Part shown: one piece after another, positions 42,896 through 54,600 of the stretch
How the letters are laid out: each line of letters starts with the position of its first letter
How positions within the stretch are numbered: the first letter of the stretch is position 1
Source of the DNA: Athripsodes cinereus
Lineage: Eukaryota > Arthropoda > Insecta > Trichoptera > Leptoceridae
DNA length: 64,000 bases
Direction: 5' to 3'
Assembly (NCBI GenBank): GCA_947579605.1
Contig: OX388312.1
Coordinates: 2,852,001 to 2,916,000, forward strand
Notes under the pieces: generated by a model
What the model was told of the DNA's origin: nothing
The model's database searches: none
Seen by the model: only the letters and a program-made list of their open reading frames with translations
Made by a program: the position numbers and the translations under genes

Positions 42896-44690
42896 ATATT
42901 CTTGTATGGAGAATTTTCTTTGGCACTCTTTCCTCACTCATTCTCTCCACGTGCCCAGCCCATCTCAGTCTTCCAACTTTGATACATTTAACTATGTTGG
43001 GCTCACCGTACAAGTTGTAGACTTCTTCGTTGTATCGAATTCTCCAAACTCCGTTGTCCCGCACAGGTACGAATATCCTTCTTTCAAATATTAAAAGGGA
43101 TGCCTCATCCTTTTTACTCAAAACCCAGCATTCGGATCCATACATGAGTACTGGCTGCAGTAGTGTTTTATAAATAGTTACCTTTGTTCTTCTCGACAAC
43201 ACTCAAGATGTTAGATCTTTTTTTAATCCGAAGAAGCATTTATTAGCAATGAAGATTCGGTATTTTATCTCAGCAGATGTGTCATTTAGATTGGTCACCA
43301 TTGATCCCAGGTAAGTGAAGTTGTTTACGCATTCCATGGTATGAGAGCCTATGTTGATTGTGGTTGGGGTCCGGTTTTGGTGACTGGCATATATTTAGTC
43401 TTGTTAGAGTTAATGCAGAATCCCATTCGGTTCGTAGCTCTCTCCAGATCAACAAATGTCTCTGTCATTGCACGTTGGGATCTACCAATTATGTCAATAT
43501 CGCCTGCATATCCCAGTATTTCACTTGATTTGTAGAATATTGTCCCGTTCGTTTGTATTCCAGACTCTCTTACACATTTCTCCAAAGCAATGTTGAAGAG
43601 TAGACAAGCCAGTGCATCTCCCTGGCGTAGTCCATTTATTGTATAAAATGGCTCAGAGGTGTCATTTTGAATCCGGACTCTACACTTTGATTGGGTCATA
43701 GTGAGTCTTACCAATCTAATTAGTTTATTGGGAATACCTAGGTACTTCATCGCATCATAGAGATGCAGACGGTTAACACTGTCATATGCAGCCTTAAAAT
43801 CTATGAAGAGGTGTGTCGATGTTATACTCTAGGGTTTTTTCCAAGATTTGGCGGAGAGTGAAAATTTGGTCTGCAGTGGATCTTCCTAGACGAAATCCGC
43901 TTTGATACTGTCCTACCAGGTCTTCAGCATTCGGTAGTAATCTGGAGAAAAGCACACTGGCGAAGACTTTATATGATGTGTTCAGGAGGGTGATACCGCG
44001 GTAGTTAGTACATTCCATTGCATCACCCTTCTTATGCAGTGGGCAGATGATACCAGTCCTCCAGTCATCAGGCATAATTTCAAAATCCCATACTTTTTCT
44101 ACAATATTATGAAGGGTTTCAACAAGCCCAGCTCCTCCATATTTCAGTAGCTCACTTGGGATCTCATCGTGACCTGGGGATTTATTATTTTTTAGGTACT
44201 TTAGCGCCATTTCGATTTCTGCTATGTTTGGGGTCTGAACAATATCATCCTCCTCACCATATAATTCATTTAGTTCTTCTTCGTCATAACCATTATCATT
44301 ATTCAGAAGTTCTTCAAAGTGTTAGGCCCAGCGTTTCAATATATCTACTCTATCATTCAATATTTCTCCATCCTTATTTTTGCATGCAGTTACTCTTGGT
44401 TTGTACTCTTTTCGCTGTTGATTTAGTTTCTGATAAAACTTTCTTTTTGAGACTTGAGACTTTCTAGCTCATTGATTTGTAACTGTTCCCATTCCCTCTT
44501 TTTCTTTCTGTGGATACGTTTTTCGTCTCTCCTTCTTTGTTTGTATTCTTCATTGGTACTTCTGGTGTTTCGCTGCTGCTGTTTGAGATACGCCTCATTC
44601 TTCTTTTGTGCTATTTTTGCGCACCTTCTAAATACCTTGGATAAACTCGGTGCATACAAAAACTGACTAGAACAATTATTAAGAACAACA
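42896..44690 (-). pseudogene. RTE-like LINE, most of the reverse transcriptase
   Basis: The minus strand reads, from the 5' side: KNEAYLKQQQRNTRS and KREWEQLQINELE (about 44600-44450), ALKYLKNNKSPGHDEIPSEL, WRTGIICPLHKKGD, NYRGITLLNTSYKVFASVL, YQSGFRLGRSTADQIFTLRQ, then in other frames NGLRQGDALACLLFNIALEK, ILGYAGDIDIIGRS, and LLQPVLMYGSECWVLSK to RLRWAGHVERM. The catalytic YADD is YAGD, losing one metal-binding aspartate, and frames break near 43800 and 43250. The endonuclease domain is missing. Its tail merges with the octamer satellite. Confidence 0.8.
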
Positions 44691-45214
44691 TTCTACCTAT
44701 ATAGATACTGCCTCAAAAGTCGGAACAGACTCAAGTCTAGTGAGGCAGTAAATTCCATAGAATACTTAGATACCATATTTTTTTATTAATATTTTATTCA
44801 AATTCAAATATTTTATTGAGATAATAATAAACACATTAAAAATAATTATATATACAATAAGCACAATTATACAAATCTTTATACTATCTGTTTTTTTACC
44901 CTCAAAATTGTCATTAGAATGTGTTTTAAGATATAATGTTTAGTTAGTAGTAAAATTTTTGTAGTAGTAAGTTGTTTTTTGTAGTAAAATTTATGGAAAA
45001 ATAAATAAATAAAAATAAAATATAAAAATAAAAATAAATAAAATTTAAAAATCATTCTGTGTTGGAACTATAAATTAGGCACCTATCTCATGATTTTAAG
45101 TCGCTTGTAAGTTAAATTTCTGAATATCTTATAGATATAATGTATAAATTATTTACCTTCAGTTGTTTATGGTAAATAAGAAAAAAGTTATAAATAAAAT
45201 AAACAAAAATTGAC
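44691..45214. other. nothing coding
   Basis: A+T-rich with TAAATAAATAAAAATAAAAT tracts at about 45000-45050. A GCCTCAAAAGTCGGAACAGA motif with an inverted partner AGTGAGGCAGTA lies at 44710-44755. Confidence 0.45.
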
Positions 45215-45345
45215 GTCATCACTGAATTTAAGATGTAAAATGTCTTTATCTTTTCTAACATCTGCAGTCTAAAGGACACTCGAAAAATTATGAAAAAAAG
45301 TGGAAGACTTTGCCGGGTGCTCCACGGAATCTGTTTGCATTTATA
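45215..45345 (-). repeat. repeat family X, partial
   Basis: CATCACTGAATTTAAGATGT, AAATGTCTTTATC, GACACTCGAAAAATT and TGCTCCACGGAAT follow the family order in reverse. Confidence 0.55.
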
Positions 45346-45417
45346 ATAATATTACTCTATTCTATTCTTCTCAAGGCCATCCACTCGTTTGCGAGTGATT
45401 TAGAATAATATTACTCT
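45345..45417 (-). mobile_element. ultrashort hairpin retroposon-like unit, copy 1
   Basis: A 45-bp unit (45359-45403) sits between perfect 14-bp duplications AATAATATTACTCT (45345-45358 and 45404-45417). On the minus strand it reads CTAAATCACTCGCAAACGAG, then TGGATGGCCTTGAGAAG and an AATAG pentamer tail. CACTCG-CAAA-CGAGTG is a 6-bp hairpin. Copies 2 and 3 (61281, 63402) end at the same CTAAAT but have different duplications. Confidence 0.75.
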
Positions 45418-45689
45418 CTCATAAAAAATAATAATGTTGCAATTTTTAACACGAATTTTTGTGAATACATTCTAATTTAAATATTGAATGCTATTAAAAT
45501 GATAATTTAAGTGCGTTTATAAATATTAGTTTTATTTTTACACTTGTTTGCAAAATTAATAACAAATGTTGAAATAACATTATTTGTCGGATATTTCAGG
45601 AGTCCAAGGACTCCTATTTATCCGTTTAGGTGACAATTTATTTATATTTTAACTCTCTCTAGTCTAGTACCACTATGCCAGTGTTGGCA

Positions 45690-46255
45690 TCTCCGACCCT
45701 ACCACGTCAGTGGGTGGGGGACCCGGCTGACGTAGCAGATCCCATCTTGAGACCCACACATCCACGAATATGCCTTAAAGTGTGAAGCGTTTGTGGCATT
45801 TAAAAACACTTCCCCAAACCAGATGGGTCGAGGAGTGTCAACAATCATACCCAGAATCATTTCCTCTCTTGCATCCATCATCAAAGGACATTCCCAAAGG
45901 ATATGTTTCGCATATTGAGCTCCTGTCTCACATGTGCACCATGGATTATCGGTCAATACTAACTCAAAAAGTTTACCTATTAACTGGCCATGTCCAGTGA
46001 TAAGCTGTACAGAGAAATGATCAAGGGAAAAGAAGCTCATTCTCAGTCTTTCACGGACATCTGGAAAGAACTTGTAGACAAGTCTACCCGTTCCTCCAGT
46101 GGTCCATCTGTCTTGTCAAACACTCATTGTCCTCTCACGAATCCTGCCGATTGCCCTAGATATATCCCGTATCCCAGTTCCTACTTCAACAGGTAGGTAT
46201 ACCAAGATGTTCCACACGTCTTCCAGCCCTGACACCCCGTCGAGCTATGCAATCT
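45690..46255 (-). pseudogene. R1-like LINE, C-terminal relic
   Basis: A minus frame at 46040-45699 encodes SVQLITGHGQLIGKLFELVL, then PWCTCETGAQYAKHILWECP, a zinc-binding C-x-C...H...C pattern after an L-T-G-H-G motif, typical of R1/Jockey C-termini. Sequence to 46255 continues the protein in broken frames (DNECLTRQMDHWRN). Confidence 0.65.
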
Positions 46256-46509
46256 AAAATTTCGAGATCTGCCGGTAAGACACCAGCAATAACTGGAAGG
46301 CAGGGACACGGTACTAAAAACATAATCGATAAAAACTGATACACACGGAATATGGATTTTTAGTACCTACCAATTTATATTTAATTATTTATTAAATATA
46401 CGACTTACGCCTTTTTACAATCGACATCAATAAGAAAGTTATAAGTATTAATTGTGTCGGTGCACACGTAGTAGAATTCCATAATTATGTAATTTGAAAC
46501 AAGTGTTTC

Positions 46510-46645
46510 TTTCTACTATTGATTATTATTATTTGGGTTAGTTGGAAGATATCGCTTTCACGCGATAAACTCGCCCATTGTGCATGATAATTATTGGTAT
46601 TTATAATATTTTGATATGTATGTTTTTTAGCACAATAAAGTTTAT
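46510..46645 (+). repeat. LINE 3' tail, GGGCGAGTTTATCGC family
   Basis: GGGTTAGTTGGAAGATATCG, ACGCGATAAACTCGCCC and GCACAATAAAGTTTATTATT. Confidence 0.6.
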
Positions 46646-47905
46646 TATTATTATCTCATATCTCATTTATTTAACAAAACAATATTTGATTCTACATTTT
46701 GAACACAATATAAGATTAACAATAAAATTTAAATATAACATTAAATAACAAAAACCATATAATATTAAAATAAATTTATGTATACCTATTCAAAATGTAG
46801 AACCCCAACATTATTCGAATCGATTCTTCCATGATGTTCTATGAAATAGTACAATCATGGGAGATCACTTACAGAGCTACAGGGACAAAAACCTTCTTAC
46901 TATCCTGGTGGACGATAGAAGTACGGCCTTCTGCATGCTGTATTTGAGCCTGTCATCTACTCCCAGTTTTCTGAGATTGTTTGACAGACTCTTAGGTATT
47001 AAACCATTCACAGACAACACTATAGGCACGATGATTATGGTAGGTGTTCTCCACATATCTTTGATTTCGTGAGCAAGATCAAGATATGCTTTGAAATTTA
47101 AATTAATTGAACCGGAATCAAAATTACCATACTATAATTACTGTCCAGTATCGGTACTTGAATACAATGACCAATACAAACTGATCGAACTATTCTAGCT
47201 AATCGACCAGATATAAATTTTGATGTAATATTTTTGCTACTTGATCATGTCTTTTCAAATAGTCTGTTCCGGAAAGAAGAGAACATCCAGAAAAAATATG
47301 TCTTAATGTCTCTCCCTCCCGATAACAGGCTCTGCATCTATCCGAAATATTTTGTTTCATTATAAATTTAGAATAATTGTTTGTGACTATTACTTGGTCT
47401 TGAATGGCACAAACAAATCCTTCGGTTTCGCCAAAAAGATCTCCAAATCTCAACCAATGGACCGAATCCACAGTGTCAACATTCTGAGATGTTAACACTT
47501 CATAGAATCGACCATGGAGAGACTTGGATTTCCGTATGTCCATTCTATCGTCACTATTCAATATCGGTATTGAGACACTAGAGTTCGATAAACACAACGG
47601 TGAATAACCCTGATCACAAGATATTATATCGTCATACCCATCTTTGTTCCTAGAATTTTGAAAAAAAGTTTTTAAAGATTGAATTTCCTGATTGTGTAAA
47701 TTTTTAATATTCAATAAGCCCCTTCCTCCCAATTTCCTTGGGGGTAGAGTCTCATTATAGATGATCTTGGATGATGTATACGATACCTTGTCATCATGGT
47801 TCTGAACTTTCTGTCGATGACATCCAGCTCCGTCTGGTTCCATTTGAGTATCCCAAATGTATACAATAATAAAGGAATAGCCCATGTATTAACTGCCCTA
47901 ATTTT
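46646..47905 (-). pseudogene. R4/Dong-type retrotransposon, rearranged copy 2
   Basis: Between TTA/TAA repeats at 46646 and about 47905, the minus strand matches the 3' half of the Dong element at 26819-28465: WAIPLLLYTFGILKWNQTEL, GLLNIKNLHNQEIQSLK, GYDDIISCDQGYSPLCLSN and the zinc knuckle CRAC...H...C. It lacks the SINE. A roughly 130-bp block (47086-47212) is inverted relative to the rest, and most of the restriction-like endonuclease catalytic region is gone. A one-base frameshift lies near 47745. Confidence 0.85.
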
Positions 47906-48158
47906 TATTATTATTATTATTATCTCATATCTCATTTATTTAACAAAACAATATAAGATTCTACATTTTGTACACAATATAAGATTAACAATAAAATTTA
48001 AATATAACATTAAATAAAAAAAAACCATAAAATATTAAAATAAATTTATATTCAAAATGTAGAACCCCAACATTATTCGAGTTGATTCTTCCATGATGTT
48101 CTATGAAATAGTACAATCATGGGAGATCACTTACAGAGCTATTATTATTATTATTATT
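47906..48158 (-). mobile_element. Dong-type 3' end, second fragment
   Basis: From a TTA repeat, ATCTCATATCTCATTTATTT to GATCACTTACAGAGCTA, ending in another TTA repeat at 48139-48158. The same 3' UTR as 46660-46880, so two severely 5'-truncated copies lie in series at TAA repeats. Confidence 0.8.
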
Positions 48159-48162
48159 AATT

Positions 48163-48252
48163 CCCAGAGAGACGTTTTTCGACTTATAAGGTCATTATCA
48201 ATCGATTGAAAGTGACCTTAAAAGTCGAAAGACGTCTCTCTGGGAAACACTT
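48163..48252. repeat. palindrome, Penelope-like terminus, degenerate
   Basis: CCCAGAGAGACGTTTTTCGA and its complement around a short centre. The left arm on the minus strand has GATAATGACC...GTCGAAAAACGTC, a broken hammerhead-like core (CUGANGA not intact). Confidence 0.5.
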
Positions 48253-48650
48253 GTTTCAAATTACATAATAAAGTTATAAGTACCTACCTACAATCACAAA
48301 AAATATAATTATCAATAAAAAACAAAAAAAAACAAGCTAACACTATTAGGTACATTAGAAGGTAATTTGTTTGATTTTATTGGCACTACAATGTGGTCAT
48401 CACGAAACATTTTTAAAATATTTAGTTATAGTAATTATGTACCTCCTACAACACATACATTTATGTGGTGTAGTACATATTTTAAAAACATTAGTTGGTA
48501 TTTTATTAACAAATAGATATAGACATATATTTATAGCTAATTCAGGTACATGGTATTTACCAACCAAACATAGGCATACAAGTATATAGTTGGGTATCTA
48601 TACATTTTTCACTATAATTTTTATCATCCACTGCAAATCCATGTTTTATA

Positions 48651-49212
48651 TATGTCGCAGTCATTTTTAAGAATCCATCCGTTTTCAAACGGCGTCGTCA
48701 TTTTGCAAACGGCCGGCAAATTATAAAATGACGAACGTGCATTCAGGCATATTACAATATGACGAGTCAAATTGTAATATTGTAGTTCTTTCTCGCCATC
48801 TCATGGTGTTGCGTATCAAAACATAATGTTGAGTGCATTCATATATTATATTGCGCGGGAGATAAGATGAAATAACGCAAATAATATTGAATTATAAATT
48901 ATTTATCATATTATTTTATAATAATACCCATTATCGATACGGCAATAAGTTGTGGTATTCGTAATGTAATTTTTACGGTACGGAAAAAAATAGAGAATAC
49001 AAAATAGAAACATTATTTCACGACTATCTCCCGCGCAATTCCATAGGTATAATTATGTATGTTTTGATACGCAACACCATGAGACGGTGAGAAAGAACTA
49101 CAATATTACAATTTGACTAGTCATATTGTAAAATGCCTGAATGCACGTTCGTCATTTTATAATATGCCGGCCGTTTGCAAACAGACAGATTCTTCAAAAT
49201 GACTACGACATA
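48651..49212. mobile_element. MITE with about 200-bp inverted arms
   Basis: Ends TATGTCGCAGTCATTTTTAA and its complement. Inverted similarity continues through GCAAACGGCCGGC, ATGACGAACGTGCATTCAGG, AGTTCTTTCTC and GTGTTGCGTATCAAAACATA to GCGCGGGAGATA. No frame. Confidence 0.8.
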
Positions 49213-49562
49213 TACATAGCAACGAGATAATAAACTATTTATAAAATTTTGTCTTTATTGTTGTCTTGCAGAATAGCATTTGATACCAGGTGACAATAAT
49301 ACTTCGCACAATCAAGTACAGTCGGCGCACCATTAACCCGAATCTAAATATTAGATAACAATAAAATTATGAAAAAAAGTATAAAAAATATACAGTATTT
49401 CTAAATTTAATCCTTGCAAAAAGTTTGTCTTTCTTTTAAGCATTTCACCTAGTTAAACCGTAATAAATATACTAATGACTAAATTTTTAAATTCAAAGGA
49501 AAATATTTAATTTAAATCAAAACACTGTTTTATTCCACTATGAGAATAGTGGAATAAAACAG
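49213..49562. other. nothing recognised
   Basis: No coding signal or repeat boundary noticed, apart from a short CACTGTTTTATTCCACTATG palindrome at about 49524-49560. Confidence 0.45.
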
Positions 49563-49962
49563 ATGCGCTTTGATTTTGACACTGTTTTCAAAATGGCGGA
49601 CGTCGAGATGGAGATCGCGAAGTGTTTATTTTTAGTCGAAAATGTTATAGTAGAGTTTATAAGGCGCCTTTTAATTAGGGAAACAAACGCCACAACCAAC
49701 AACAAATATAACAGCTGTCACGAAGCGGGAAACATAATAAAATTTATAAGTTATAAAGTTTTTACCATAGATACGAACGCCGCGCACATCTGCGCATGCG
49801 CAAATCGTTCAATCGGCCGAAAAAGTTGGAAGGTGGTCAACTCGAGACGATATCGTTTCTACTGGTTTTTATCGTTTCAGACTAGCTGTCATTTTGTTCA
49901 CACGGTTCAAATGGCTGGCGATATTTTGGTGCCCTGGCGATATTCGCCAAAGTGAGAACACC
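49563..49962 (+). pseudogene. DNA transposon end with conserved coding start
   Basis: The frame from 49563 reads FKMADVEMEIAKCLFLVENV, then IVEFIRRLLIRETNATTNNK, the partner of the minus-strand copy at 13226-13478. The region after it (CGCATGCGCAAATCGTTCAA to CGATATTCGCCAAAGTG) mirrors 13020-13200. Amino-acid conservation between two diverged copies shows this was coding. Superfamily not recognised. Confidence 0.55.
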
Positions 49963-50125
49963 ACATTACACCATTTATAACTCAAGAATGGCTGTACCGA
50001 TTTGAATGATCTCTGATTTGTTGGATTCTTCTCCGCCCGGAATAGCCGATAGGCTATTAAAATATCTTACAAATTCACGGGAAAAAATTTTTTTACGCCA
50101 TACATTTTATATTTCAAAAATAAAA
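49963..50125 (+). mobile_element. Helitron-derived fragment
   Basis: ACACCATTTATAACTCAAGA to ACGCCATACATTTTATATTT, matching the 5' part of the Helitron at 53004 and the reverse copy at 54895-55080. Confidence 0.65.
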
Positions 50126-50239
50126 ACAATATGGAGACTTATCCTACGGAGACTCGACGGGGGTCTACGTTGGCGTGACTAAAAAATGGGGATGGTTCAC
50201 GAGTCGTAAGCGGAGATCCACGAATCCATAGTTAAAGTA

Positions 50240-50415
50240 TATATCGGATATTATTTGGTAAAAGTACCAGATAACTGTATTCGGTACAAATACCCGGTAC
50301 ATTGTAGAAAAAGGTAATGTGAGAAAATATTCTGGAAGAAAACCGAGGGGTTTTTGAAATATTCAAATTCCTATACCATCTCGAAAATTTAGCGACGGGG
50401 GGGGGGGGGAATAAA
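50240..50415 (-). repeat. inner repeat of the TAGTGATG MITE family
   Basis: GGATATTATTTGGTAAAAGT, TACCCGGTACATTGTAGAAA, GAGGGGTTTTTGAAATATTC and a G-run, the reverse of 35705-35890 and similar to 39540-39692. Confidence 0.65.
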
Positions 50416-51190
50416 CAGACTAGTAAATAATAAAGACACAAGTTTCTTAGCCCCGCCAGATGAGTTTAATAAAAATGATATTATTTAATGTTCAATATGT
50501 TTTGTATTTTTTCTTTTTTGTTTAAATAAAATATTCAAAAAAATGTTAATAGGCAAGTAGCGTCACATAAAAACAATTCATTTTGAATAAAAATGTGTAA
50601 TTATCCATCACTTTTTTAGTAAATAATAGAAAAATAATAAAATATACCAACAGTATAACGTATGTAGGTGAAACAACGTATAGTGAAAACTAAGTATCAG
50701 CGTACCGACTGTAGTGCTGTCTGTCGATATTTATTATTATTATTACAACATTACATCTTATGTTGGAAACATCACATCGCGGAAAAGTATGATCACCTCA
50801 CTAAAAGGGAGCTCGCATATTCATACTAGTATTCACGCGTCATAAATGGTAAATTCAATTCTTATGTATGAGTAGTTACTTGACCAGCTAAGCTTAGTTG
50901 TATATCACGCGGGTTTGTTGCGAAGCACTGTTGTAGTGAATTGGATGTTTTGAATAGGCTGGAAAACCACCATCATCATCATCGTTTTAGAAATCTCGTT
51001 TTTAGTTTCGGTAAAGTTTGCGTAATAGTGAGGTAGTGAATTCCATTACTAATTATTTTTTTTATAAAACACGTCTAATAAACTTGTTATTATTTTATCA
51101 TCAAGTGTACGCGTAAATGTTTGTGTGCATGTGTGTGTACTTCATTAGCTGCGCCCACACATCCGAATGAAATCGTCAATAATCAACCTT
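50416..51190. other. upstream region of copy B
   Basis: No gene. Includes a short GT-rich tract at 51118-51140. Nothing else recognised. Confidence 0.5.
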
Positions 51191-51200
51191 CAATAAAATT

Positions 51201-51255
51201 GAGTCTAAAACATCATTCCTTTGCACCCGCATTAGCCTACTGAATAACATACGTG
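51201..51255 (+). promoter_or_regulatory. putative core promoter block of copy B
   Basis: 55 bp from GAGTCTAAAACA to AACATACGTG, aligned without gaps to the copy A block at 36139-36193. TCATTC at 51213-51218 fits the arthropod initiator consensus TCAKTY. The TATA position holds AATAAAAT rather than TATAAATA. Function inferred from conservation and position about 50-105 bp before the ATG. Confidence 0.5.
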
Positions 51256-51305
51256 CTCTGCTGGTCAGTTAAGTAATAAATATAAATAACAAAAATTAAT
51301 AAATA

Positions 51306-51670
51306 ATGAATAATCCTACATTATATGCCAACGCAAATAGTATGCAAATTGAAAATGCTCAAGATGTCTTTAAAGATTATTTTCATTTATTGAATTTTTC
51401 AAAAAATGGAGGTGAAACAATTATGGATGTCGGATGCGGCGATGGAAAAGTTACCATGGAGATTTTGCACAAACGACTTCCTCCAAATTTTGGCCAATTG
51501 ATTGGAACAGATGTTTCTGAAAAAATGATAAAGTTTGCCAAAGCTTCATATTCGAGTGATAATGTTAACTTTGAAGTTTTGGATATTTCCGGTGAATTGA
51601 ATAATAAATTTAAAAATAGTTTTGATCATGTTTTTTCGTTCAACTGCCTACACTGGGTTCAAAATCAGAG
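51306..51670 (+). CDS. JHAMT-like: copy B exon 1
   Basis: Residues 1-121 plus two bases of codon 122. Contains the complete SAM-binding half. Donor CAGAG/GTAAGA. Confidence 0.92.
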
Positions 51671-54600
51671 GTAAGAAATAATATTTAAAAGGAAACTCAT
51701 TTCACATTCATTATAATTATTCCAGATTAAACATATTTCATTCAGTGACAAGATTGGAAAAAACCTTGTAACTTCACCAATTTTTATAGTCAAAATAATG
51801 CTATGAGCTTTTCAAGACTTGTTAAGTCTCGTCAATTGTGTAAAAACACTGAAATCGGGTTAGCGTATTGTATATCATGTAACAAATAAACATAGAACTG
51901 CAACTTAATTTTTTTTTAATTGTCTAGAAATTGTTACATAGTTAGTGCCTATAAAATAAGTGAAATTAAAAATAATGCTTCAAAAAGATTATGTTTTTAT
52001 TTTTCTTTATTTTTCCACAGAAATAATTATTTTTTGTTTCAATCTTTAAATTAAGTAATAAATTTCAATAATCAGAAATATGAAATAAAATATTTAATTA
52101 ATTCAAATTACTTGCAATCAATATGCATTCACATTACTCCATAATTTTGTATGTATTGTAATCAATGCATAGTAAAGAACCGACCTACGTAAAAATCAAT
52201 CAATGACGACGTTCAGGAGCAAGTCAAAGACATCACTCTTTCAATATATAGTTTCCCTCGCCCTTAAGAAGGATGCTCAATTAAACGGCGCCGAAAAAAT
52301 CATCCTACGTTCATAAAGAATCAATATTTAAAAAGTCAGAAAGAAAATCCTTCATAGTTATCTTTGACGATTTTCGAATGTCTTGTTAATTTCAAGTCTT
52401 TATTTACTCTATAATATAGTAGGGTATACCCTCACGCCGTGTCCCAGGTGGAGTAGGCAGAGAGAGAGCGGAGCGATCTATCCCAACACACTTCCTTCGC
52501 TTCCTTTACATTAATCTAATTTCTCATACTCTTAGGTATATTTAATTAATCAGCGATGAGGTAATCTTTTTTTATTATTTAATCAAATAACGGCCTGAGC
52601 ATTTCACAGCGTCTAGGTATATTAATTTATCTATTGATTACATTAAACGGCGTTGAATAATTTTTAAATTACAATTATAAGTTAAGAGTTATATGTAAAT
52701 ATATTACAAAAGATAAAAAGAAGTCACATTTTTAAAAAAATTAATAAATCAGCATTATATTTCAATTTATTCACAATAATTATATTAATAATCTGCAAAA
52801 CTTGATAATGACAAACACGTGATTAAATTAAATCATTGATCAACATTACTAAATAATAAAACTCAAATATTTTATATCAGAACAAAATGTAATTATTCTT
52901 AGCAATATGATTTATAATTATGTAATTGCATTAACATATTACTTAGTACATTCGCACAACCGTACTATGTACGTGTTTAAGTAAACATATTATTTTAACA
53001 TTATCTAATATATAAAAGGAAATCGTGTGTGTTACACCATTTATAACTCAAGAATGGCTGTACCGATTTAAATGATCTCTGATTTGTTGGATTCTTCTCC
53101 CCCCGGAATAGGCGATAGGCTATTAAAATATCTTACAAATTCACGGGAAGAAAAATTACGAAGAAAATTATTTACGCCATACATTTTTGATTTATACAAA
53201 ATCAACAATAAAGTTTTTTTGTATAGATTGGTCTATCTATATCTATAAAGAGGAAAGATTTGATTGTAGTTTGCATTGAATAGGCCCCGAAACTACAGAA
53301 CCGTTGGCAAGCTACACTATACCAGGATGACATAGGTTATATTATATTTTCAAAAAAATAGAGATCCATACTAAAACTCCATCAATGTAACCCAAGGTGT
53401 AAAAAAAATAACTAAAATATTCTTTACATCGTGTACAATGCGAAAACTATTGATGATAGGATAAAATAATTTCCTACGACTTTCCAGAACACATCATTAT
53501 TTACAAAAAATGTCGCGACAGCATATTGTATCTAACTATTATAGTTACCCCACAAAAAGTGTTCTCTTCTTTTAAAAAATTAAGTGAAATGCCGCCGTTT
53601 GAAAAGGTTCTTTATTTGTATCTTGGTATAAATTCTTTTCAAAATAAATTACTTCATGTTCAAGACTGTTTTAATACCTTTATATAACTTTTTGAATTAT
53701 TCAATTTGGACATTCCATTCGAAAGATATCCCGAATTAAAAAATGTAAGTATTAGAAAAAAGTAACGTGGTCGCCGCTCACTCCTCGAAGATCAAGATCT
53801 CAACTTTCTAAAAATAGTTTTCAGGTGAGGGCATCAAAACTAAGTCGCAATGAAGAATCTTCATGGGAGACTGAAAATCGTCTTGCAAGTCGTCTTGAGA
53901 GAAAACCCGTCACAATCGCGTGCCAGAGAGTCGTGTATCGAGCGTTCGCAGCGGCTCGCTGAACATAATTTGAAAATTTCTATTTATTATTTACAGGAAA
54001 GCTCTGACTTAATAAATTGAACGGCTTTTGTTTTGTATAAATGATCTTTTTACAAAAAAAATAAAAGATTTGTATGAAAACTAAATTATTATTTTAATAA
54101 TCTTTCTACCCGTGCGATGCCGGGGCGGACCGCTAGTAGATAATAGGCGACTCGTGCATTCATATAAAATATTTAATTTATTAACAAAAGATGATAAAAA
54201 CAACTGTAGGTACTATTCAGAGTTGCCACGCAGATACACGGAGGTGTAATACCATACTTAACTCAGTGTATTTAGGTACACATAATTATGTATACCTACT
54301 TATTATAATCATGAGTGGTATGATATTAAGTTATATTGATAGGTTGATAACAAACTTGTAACAGGCAAATAAGATGCTATATACAAAGCTAATTGAACAA
54401 AAATTGATAAAAAAAACATTGATATCATAAACATACGTTACATTTTTTCGGAATTTTTGTGTTCCAACATCGATGACCTTCAAGCATTTAATGTATAGTC
54501 TTACAACCAACGTCGGTTTAAAACTGGGTGCAAATTTTGATCGGCTCTTTGAATTACCGGCCTAGTATTTCTTTGATTGATATTATTAAAGGGATTAATT

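Noticed and set aside
44156..44467. A plus-strand frame of 103 codons
   Set aside because: Antisense of the RTE-like reverse transcriptase at 42896-44690.
48163..48252. Palindrome considered as a hammerhead ribozyme
   Set aside because: The CUGANGA core is broken (TTGATAA), so only an inverted repeat is claimed.
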